A stretch of 64,000 nucleotides of DNA from Paenibacillus cellulositrophicus (GTDB taxonomy: Bacteria > Bacillota > Bacilli > Paenibacillales > Paenibacillaceae), in assembly GCF_009363095.1 (NCBI RefSeq), contig NZ_CP045296.1, positions 434,001-498,000 on the forward strand, given 5' to 3'. The translations under genes and the position numbers were made by a program. Numbering within the stretch: position 1 is the stretch's first letter; each line of letters opens with the position of its first letter. Shown one piece after another: positions 59,765 to 64,000 of this stretch. The notes under the pieces were generated by a model. That model was not told where the DNA came from. It did not search any database and saw nothing but the letters and a program-made list of their open reading frames with translations.

Positions 59765-59793
59765 TTTACGTCAGGCGTAACTTCCGATATTAT
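59765..59793 (+). promoter_or_regulatory. Promoter of the T-box leader
   Basis: TTTACG (59765-59770), 17-bp spacer, TATTAT (59788-59793). The expected transcription start is about 59800, just before the T-box begins. Confidence 0.55.
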
Positions 59794-59821
59794 AAGCGTA
59801 ATGTAAGAACCGTTAATTTGA

Positions 59822-60120
59822 AATGCGATGAAGAGAAGAGTAGGTAAAGGAAGCATTTCCCAGAGAGCTCCGTCCGCTGAAAAGGAGCATTGAGTCCTTT
59901 ATTGAATAAAGCCTCTGAGCAGCACACCGGAACCCGATGTTCAAGGAGAGGATGGTGTGCCAGGAGCTCCTGTTACAGAGCTAGAGTATATGCATCCGTT
60001 GATTGATGCCGTACTCGAAGAGGCTAAAATGGCGACATTTTAGCGAATCTGGGGTGGTACCACGAGTATGATATCTCGTCCCTAAGACGGCAGTCTTGGG
60101 GGTGGGATTTTTTATTTTTT
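59822..60120 (+). promoter_or_regulatory. T-box riboswitch leader
   Basis: A tRNA-sensing leader. It has the stem I start GATGAAGAGAAGAGTAGG, a stem II-like GCACACC/GGTGTGC helix, the T-box core GGGGTGGTACCACGAG (60051-60066), and a terminator in which CCCTAAGAC pairs with GTCTTGGGG before ATTTTTTATTTTTT. Uncharged tRNA would favour the antiterminator. In stem I GGTAAAGG can pair with CCTTTATT; the specifier codon must be just 3' of this, within the stretch TTGAATAAAG, but I cannot fix it: AAU, GAA and AUA are all readable depending on the helix end. The next gene, asd, starts 164 bp after the terminator. Confidence 0.9.
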
Positions 60121-60168
60121 CGTCATGATCCTGTAAATATCGCTGCTCACAGGCGGATGGGCACACCA

Positions 60169-60185
60169 ATTCAAACGGTTTGAAT
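60169..60185. promoter_or_regulatory. Palindrome between the T-box terminator and asd
   Basis: ATTCAAACGGTTTGAAT has 8-bp perfect arms around one base. It lies about 100 bp before asd and may be an operator or part of a second promoter region. Confidence 0.4.
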
Positions 60186-60283
60186 AGTGTCTAATAGACG
60201 GTTTAACGAGCCACGCCTGTCACCATAGTATTTGTTTAGCAGACAACTTCTCATACTCTACTTCGAAAGGATTGGAATCACTC

Positions 60284-61369
60284 ATGTCACAAAAACTTAA
60301 AGTCGGTATTGTCGGTGGAACCGGCATGGTTGGCCAGCGTTTCGTACAGCTCTTGGATCAGCATCCCTGGTTCCAGGTGACCGCGATTGCGGCAAGCAGC
60401 AGTTCCGCCGGTAAAACCTATGAAGAATCGGTGCAGGGAAGATGGAAACTGGCAACGCCGATTCCCGAGGACGTCAAGCAAATTGTCGTTCAGGACGCTT
60501 CGAAAGTCGAAGAGGTTGCGTCGGGAGTTGACTTTGTTTTCTGCGCCGTGGATATGAAGAAGGACGAAATCAAAGCGCTTGAAGAAGCGTATGCCAAAAC
60601 GGGTACGCCTGTTATTTCGAACAACTCCGCTCACCGGTGGACGCCTGACGTGCCTATGGTGATTCCGGAAATCAATCCAGGCCACATCGGCGTAATTGAA
60701 GCGCAAAGACAGCGGCTCGGTACCAAGACCGGGTTTATCGCGGTCAAACCGAATTGCTCGATCCAGAGTTATGTGCCGCAGCTGAACGCGCTGCTTGATT
60801 TTAAACCGACTCAGGTGGTTGCGTCGACTTACCAGGCGATCTCCGGCGCAGGCAAAAACTTTACGGACTGGCCGGAAATGCTGGATAACGTCATTCCTTA
60901 CATTGGCGGTGAGGAAGAGAAGAGCGAGCAGGAGCCGCTGCGCATTTGGGGCAGCATCGACAACGGGCAAATCGTTAAGGCGTCCTCTCCGATCATCACG
61001 ACCCAGTGCATCCGCGTTCCTGTGACAGACGGGCATTTGGCGACCGTGTTCGTCTCTTTTGAGAAAAAGACGTCGAAGGAAGAAATTATTGAGCGCTGGC
61101 GGGCGTATCAAGGAAGACCGCAGGAATTGGGCCTTCCAAGCGCACCGAAGCAGTTCATTACGTATTTTGAGGAAGAAAATCGTCCGCAGACGAAGCTGGA
61201 TCGCGATATTGAACGCGGCATGGGCGTTTCGGCAGGCAGACTGCGCGAGGATTCCATTTATGATTTCAAATTCGTGGGTCTTTCGCATAATACGCTGCGC
61301 GGCGCCGCAGGCGGGGCTGTGCTGATTGCCGAACTGCTGAAGGAAGAAGGATATATTCAAGCCAAGTAA
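60284..61369 (+). CDS. asd: Aspartate-semialdehyde dehydrogenase
   Basis: Reduces aspartyl phosphate to aspartate semialdehyde, the branch point to lysine, diaminopimelate, threonine and methionine. A 361-residue enzyme of the archaeal/fungal-type branch: NADP motif KVGIVGGTGMVGQRFVQLL, catalytic C158 in KPNCSIQ, ISGAGKNFTD with a substrate-binding Lys, and C-terminal SHNTLRGAAGG. ATG at 60284 lies 12 bases after AAAGGA; a TTG directly beside that RBS is unlikely. It is monocistronic between a T-box leader and a terminator. The family assignment is secure. Confidence 0.94.
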   Translation: MSQKLKVGIVGGTGMVGQRFVQLLDQHPWFQVTAIAASSSSAGKTYEESVQGRWKLATPIPEDVKQIVVQDASKVEEVASGVDFVFCAVDMKKDEIKALEEAYAKTGTPVISNNSAHRWTPDVPMVIPEINPGHIGVIEAQRQRLGTKTGFIAVKPNCSIQSYVPQLNALLDFKPTQVVASTYQAISGAGKNFTDWPEMLDNVIPYIGGEEEKSEQEPLRIWGSIDNGQIVKASSPIITTQCIRVPVTDGHLATVFVSFEKKTSKEEIIERWRAYQGRPQELGLPSAPKQFITYFEEENRPQTKLDRDIERGMGVSAGRLREDSIYDFKFVGLSHNTLRGAAGGAVLIAELLKEEGYIQAK

Positions 61370-61380
61370 CAAGTAACAAG

Positions 61381-61412
61381 GGATCGGATCGGTGTATCCG
61401 GTCCTTTTTATT
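61381..61412 (+). terminator. Terminator of asd
   Basis: GGATCGGAT pairs with ATCCGGTCC (one G-U) around a 6-base loop, then TTTTTATTTG. Confidence 0.88.
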
Positions 61413-61541
61413 TGTTTACACGAACTTTAGGACAAGTTCTCTAAATCCCTGACCGTATCTGTCAGTAATTATCGTCTATACTGATAATAGTTGCGAGTGA
61501 ATGAATCATATATACGAGTTGTGATGAAGGGGAGGACGAGA

Positions 61542-61844
61542 ATGGAAAAATACGCTATGTTCGGCAAACTGACGGCAAAGCCGGGGCAGCGCGATGAACT
61601 CGCGAGAATGATGCTGGAATCCAGCGGGACGCTGGAGGATATGGAAGGCTGCATCTATTATATCCTGCATGAAGCGGAGGACAATCCGGACGATCTTTGG
61701 ATTACGGAACTATGGGAAAGCAAGGAAGCTCACGCGGCCTCGTTGAAGAATGAGAAGGTGCTGGAGCTCATCGGACGCTGCAGGCACCTCATTGCTGAAG
61801 CCGGCGGCATCAAGGTCCGGCCGATCGGAGGCAAAGGATTCTGA
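61542..61844 (+). CDS. Antibiotic biosynthesis monooxygenase-domain (ABM) protein
   Basis: A 100-residue dimeric alpha+beta (ferredoxin-like) protein: YAMFGKLTAKPGQRDELARMML, CIYYILHEAEDNPDDLWITELWES and EAHAASLKNEKV are the typical strands and helix of quinol-monooxygenase-like proteins. ATG at 61542 follows GGGGAGGACGAGA. Such proteins oxidise small quinols or act without cofactor; the substrate is unknown. A strong terminator follows. Confidence 0.85.
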   Translation: MEKYAMFGKLTAKPGQRDELARMMLESSGTLEDMEGCIYYILHEAEDNPDDLWITELWESKEAHAASLKNEKVLELIGRCRHLIAEAGGIKVRPIGGKGF

Positions 61845-61871
61845 TTCCTGATATAAACCATGTATGACAGC

Positions 61872-61897
61872 AAACCGCGGATGCCGCGGTTTTTTTG
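61872..61897 (+). terminator. Terminator after the ABM gene
   Basis: AAACCGCGG-ATG-CCGCGGTTT, 9-bp perfect stem, then TTTTT. Confidence 0.94.
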
Positions 61898-61984
61898 TTA
61901 TCCGGGGAGCGCGATGCATAACACCGCATGCCCTCGTACATAGTATAAGCGAACTCTACTCAACATTTGGAGGCATTACACAAC

Positions 61985-62179
61985 ATGAACGTTCAAAGAG
62001 CGCAGGAAATCGCATCCTCGCCAGTCATGGCAAACGTACTGCTGGATGGAACCCCCATCTATATACAGCATGTGGACGAGCTGAGCGAAACCGCACGTGT
62101 CTATCCGCTCGACAATCCGGAAGCTGAGCGGGAAGTACCGCTGTATTCATTAGAGGAGCAGGATCATTTTCTGGGATAA
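61985..62179 (+). CDS. sspH: H-type small acid-soluble spore protein SspH
   Basis: A 64-residue protein matching the H-type minor spore protein: it begins MNVQRAQEIASSP and has VLLDGTPIYIQHVDELSETARVYPLDNPE, the characteristic core (quoted in parts: GTPIYIQHVDE, ARVYPLDNPE). Made in the forespore and stored in the dormant spore. RBS TTTGGAGG, eleven bases before ATG. A small acidic ORF follows 16 bp downstream. The gene is good evidence that the organism sporulates. Confidence 0.93.
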   Translation: MNVQRAQEIASSPVMANVLLDGTPIYIQHVDELSETARVYPLDNPEAEREVPLYSLEEQDHFLG

Positions 62180-62195
62180 AAAGGAGAGAATTGCG

Positions 62196-62369
62196 ATGAA
62201 AGAAGTGCCTAAACAAAATGAAAAAGAGGCGGATCGGTTGAACGACTATGACGTCACCGATGATGTGGTACGGGAAGTTCCCGCCACGACGGATGCCAGT
62301 GAAGCTGTTGCGGCCATGACTTCGCACATTAATAAGTATGATGTGCCCGATGAGCTGGAGGAAAAATAA
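62196..62369 (+). CDS. Small acidic protein of unknown function
   Basis: A 57-residue ORF. ATG at 62196 follows AAAAGGAGAG, and it lies 16 bp after sspH, probably in the same operon. The product is very acidic (MKEVPKQNEKEADRLNDYDV..., ending YDVPDELEEK) and contains the repeated NDYDVTDDV / NKYDVPDEL motif. It has no membrane segment or known family. The RBS and the spacing support that it is real. Confidence 0.65.
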   Translation: MKEVPKQNEKEADRLNDYDVTDDVVREVPATTDASEAVAAMTSHINKYDVPDELEEK

Positions 62370-62382
62370 CGACAAAGCTGTT

Positions 62383-62410
62383 AAAGCGTACAGGCGAGCC
62401 TGTGCGCTTT
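62383..62410 (+). terminator. Hairpin after the sspH operon
   Basis: AAAGCGTACAGGC pairs with GCCTGTGCGCTTT (13 bp, one G-U) around GA. Only ATTGTTG follows, so terminator efficiency is uncertain. Confidence 0.6.
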
Positions 62411-62546
62411 ATTGTTGTTCCCGATCAAATGTATTTACTTTTTACGCAAGAATAGCAATCGGGAATAAATCCGGCTCATGATGATTTGATAGAATCAGCA
62501 TGAGAACGAGTGTTTTTGATCACATTTCAAAAGGGAGAGATGGACG

Positions 62547-62942
62547 ATGATTCAATGGGGAGCCAAAAACATCGATGTCATCACGTTGTTTGTGGAAGAT
62601 CTGCTGGAGGCCAAATCATTCTATGAGCGGGTATTCGGCCTTTCCTCCGTCTACGAGGACGACAACTCGGCAGTATATAACTTCGGGAACATGACCGTCA
62701 ACCTGCTGAAAATAACCGAAGCGGACGAGCTTACGCATCCGGCTCCGGTGGCAGACCGCGGGGCGGGAGCGAGGTTTGTGTTCACAATCCGCGTTGATGA
62801 CGTAGATGCATTGTGCACAGAGCTGAATTCAGCCGGCGTTGCCCTGCTGAACGGGCCGATGGACCGCCCATGGGGAATCCGTACGGCAAGTTTCCAGGAT
62901 CCGGGCGGGCACATCTGGGAAATCGCGCAGGAGCTGCGTTGA
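62547..62942 (+). CDS. VOC-family (glyoxalase-like) protein
   Basis: A 131-residue member of the vicinal oxygen chelate superfamily: NIDVITLFVEDLLEAKSFYERVFGL, FVFTIRVDDVDALCTELNSAGV and SFQDPGGHIWEIAQEL give the paired beta-alpha-beta-beta-beta modules. It resembles glyoxalase or fosfomycin/bleomycin-type proteins, but no substrate can be assigned. RBS AAAGGGAGAG. It is a single gene. Confidence 0.85.
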   Translation: MIQWGAKNIDVITLFVEDLLEAKSFYERVFGLSSVYEDDNSAVYNFGNMTVNLLKITEADELTHPAPVADRGAGARFVFTIRVDDVDALCTELNSAGVALLNGPMDRPWGIRTASFQDPGGHIWEIAQELR

Positions 62943-63028
62943 TTCCTTCCGAAATGGATTGCAGGGAGCTGAGGAAGACGAATTAAGCTTAGAGATGATG
63001 ATATGCTGAACCTCATACGCTTAACCTC

Positions 63029-63063
63029 ATACGCTGAACCCAATGGGTCGGCGTATTTTTTTC
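63029..63063 (+). terminator. Terminator after the VOC gene, beside a short direct repeat
   Basis: ATACGCTGAACCC and GGGTCGGCGTAT form an imperfect 12-bp stem followed by TTTTTTT. Just upstream AACCTCATACGCT occurs twice in tandem (63009 and 63023), one copy overlapping the stem. Confidence 0.7.
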
Positions 63064-63133
63064 GTTGACTAACCGTTCAACCAATAGTAATATGATGACA
63101 TAATCAGGTAAATGATGGATGGAGGGATCCGGG

Positions 63134-63889
63134 ATGGATTTGTATTATGAGATTCATGGCAGTGGAAAGCCCGTCATTTTTATACACAGCGGAGGCACGG
63201 ACAGCAGGCTGTGGTCATTCTTGGCACCATTAGTCGCCAAAGATTACCAGGTCATTACTTATGACGGCCGGGGTGCAGGCAAATCTCCTTCTCCCAAGGA
63301 ACCGGCGAACTACGTCGAAGACTTGCATGAGCTGATGGATGACCTTCACCTGGATACCGCCGTCCTCATCGGCCATTCAGGAGGTGGCCAAATCGCCACC
63401 GATTTCAGCCTTCAATACCCGAATCGTGTTTCGGGCTTGGTGCTCATCGGCCCATCGTTGACGGGCTATAAGCCATCACCGGAGTTTGAGCGCTGGATGA
63501 GTGAGGTGAACGCGGCCGCCCCCGATGCCGATAAAATCATGGAGCTTGCGTTCAGCGCTCCGCTGTACCGGGTCGTGATGTCCAGTCCGCAGCGCCGATT
63601 GATGATTGACATGTTCAGGCATCACCTGACCAAGACAGCCGAGTGGGGGAGCTTCGAATCCGTTTGGCCGCAGCCTCCGGCCATCGGTCGATTGGAAGAC
63701 CTTCACGTAAAAACCCTGTTTATGATCGGTGATAATGAGATCCCGGATAATGAACGCGTCGCTGAGCTGTTCCGGAGCTTGCCGAATGTTCATTATGTCC
63801 AAATTCCTGGGGCGGACCATATGATGCCCTTAACCCATCCGGAGATGATGTACAGCTATATTACCGAGTTTTTGGAGGAGAGACGTTAA
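63134..63889 (+). CDS. Alpha/beta hydrolase
   Basis: A 251-residue hydrolase. ATG at 63134 follows GGAGGGATCCGGG. The oxyanion region is FIHSGGTDSRLW, nucleophile elbow GHSGGG with S82, catalytic Asp probably in FMIGDNEIPDN and His in GADHMMPLTHP. It resembles esterases or haloperoxidase/lactonase-like enzymes; the substrate is unknown. The TetR-type gene begins at the very next base after its stop, so the two form an operon. Confidence 0.88.
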   Translation: MDLYYEIHGSGKPVIFIHSGGTDSRLWSFLAPLVAKDYQVITYDGRGAGKSPSPKEPANYVEDLHELMDDLHLDTAVLIGHSGGGQIATDFSLQYPNRVSGLVLIGPSLTGYKPSPEFERWMSEVNAAAPDADKIMELAFSAPLYRVVMSSPQRRLMIDMFRHHLTKTAEWGSFESVWPQPPAIGRLEDLHVKTLFMIGDNEIPDNERVAELFRSLPNVHYVQIPGADHMMPLTHPEMMYSYITEFLEERR

Positions 63890-64000
63890 ATGCCGCGCAC
63901 CCAGGAAGAGAATGAACGAATACGTCAGCAGGCCAAGGCGAAGATCCGGGAAGCAGCCATAGACCTTTTTATGAGAAAAGGTTACCATGCCACCTCGATC
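63890..64000 (+). CDS. TetR-family transcriptional regulator, N-terminal 37 residues (3' end outside window)
   Basis: The start codon directly follows the stop of the alpha/beta hydrolase, with GGAGGAG upstream. The visible part, ending AIDLFMRKGYHATSI, is the beginning of a TetR helix-turn-helix domain (helix 1 and the GYxATS turn). The gene runs off the window. Confidence 0.85.
   Translation, partial: MPRTQEENERIRQQAKAKIREAAIDLFMRKGYHATSI

Noticed and set aside
60287..61372. Open frame of about 360 codons opposite asd.
   Set aside because: Antisense to a secure enzyme gene; the product has no motif and no RBS.
63009..63034. Tandem copies of AACCTCATACGCT, considered as a CRISPR or attachment-site remnant.
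   Set aside because: Only two short copies without spacers, overlapping a terminator stem; most likely a local duplication.
1..64000. CRISPR arrays, prophage genes, transposases, integrases and toxin-antitoxin pairs.
   Set aside because: None could be recognised on either strand; the window looks like ordinary chromosome with metabolic islands.

Overview
The window looks like chromosome of a Paenibacillus-like, endospore-forming member of the Bacillales. The signs are an H-type small acid-soluble spore protein, a three-gene GerA-type germinant receptor operon, two YesM/YesN-type sensor kinase and AraC-type regulator pairs, strong AGGAGG-type ribosome binding sites, frequent TTG and GTG starts, and CcpA-type cre sites. 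I see no phage, insertion sequence, CRISPR array, rRNA or tRNA gene. Genus is inference from style and content.

Layout. 1-6.6 kb: the 3' part of metE, a DUF4183-like gene, a GNAT acetyltransferase, a Tet(M)-type ribosomal-protection GTPase behind a short overlapping leader ORF, a secreted GH18-like/CBM32 protein and a small membrane protein. 6.9-10.7 kb: an oxidoreductase and sugar-isomerase-like pair, then a membrane diguanylate cyclase. 10.8-14.7 kb: an AraC regulator divergent from rhaB-rhaA. 15.2-25.2 kb: a secreted beta-propeller (BNR_4-like) protein, a sensor kinase and regulator, a sugar ABC importer (binding protein and two permeases) and a large FAD-dependent oxidoreductase. 25.4-32.2 kb: a secreted serine hydrolase, a kinase-like protein, a MerR-thioredoxin operon and a secreted beta-helix lyase-like protein behind a consensus cre site.

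32.4-52.5 kb is one co-directional carbohydrate locus: an oxidoreductase-cupin fusion, a GH95 enzyme, two Lpl-type permeases, a membrane-anchored binding protein, response regulator, sensor kinase, a second lipoprotein binding protein, a second GH95-like enzyme, a uronate-isomerase-like amidohydrolase, a beta-propeller glycosidase, a GH88 unsaturated glucuronyl hydrolase and a GH29 alpha-L-fucosidase. The glycosidases lack signal peptides, so oligosaccharides are probably imported and dismantled in the cytoplasm. With rhaBA and the secreted lyase-like proteins, this points to a plant or microbial glycan carrying L-fucose (or L-galactose), L-rhamnose and uronic acid. No ABC ATPase gene is present; a shared MsmX-type ATPase elsewhere is the likely energiser.

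52.7-56.7 kb: a germinant receptor operon on the minus strand. 56.8-59.7 kb: an Old Yellow Enzyme divergent from an Rrf2 regulator and a thioredoxin-reductase-like flavoprotein. 59.8-61.4 kb: a T-box leader upstream of asd. 61.5-64 kb: small metabolic genes, sspH, a VOC protein, an alpha/beta hydrolase and the start of a TetR regulator.

The most notable observations are: (1) a candidate three-component sugar sensor, in which a binding-protein paralogue without lipobox sits beside the kinase and regulator while its lipoprotein twin lies downstream; (2) two diverged copies, 38 kb apart, of a roughly 90-nt noncoding element whose outer stem is kept by compensatory changes; (3) the Tet(M)-like gene with a strong-RBS leader ORF overlapping its start; (4) the fucose/rhamnose/uronate degradation locus itself.
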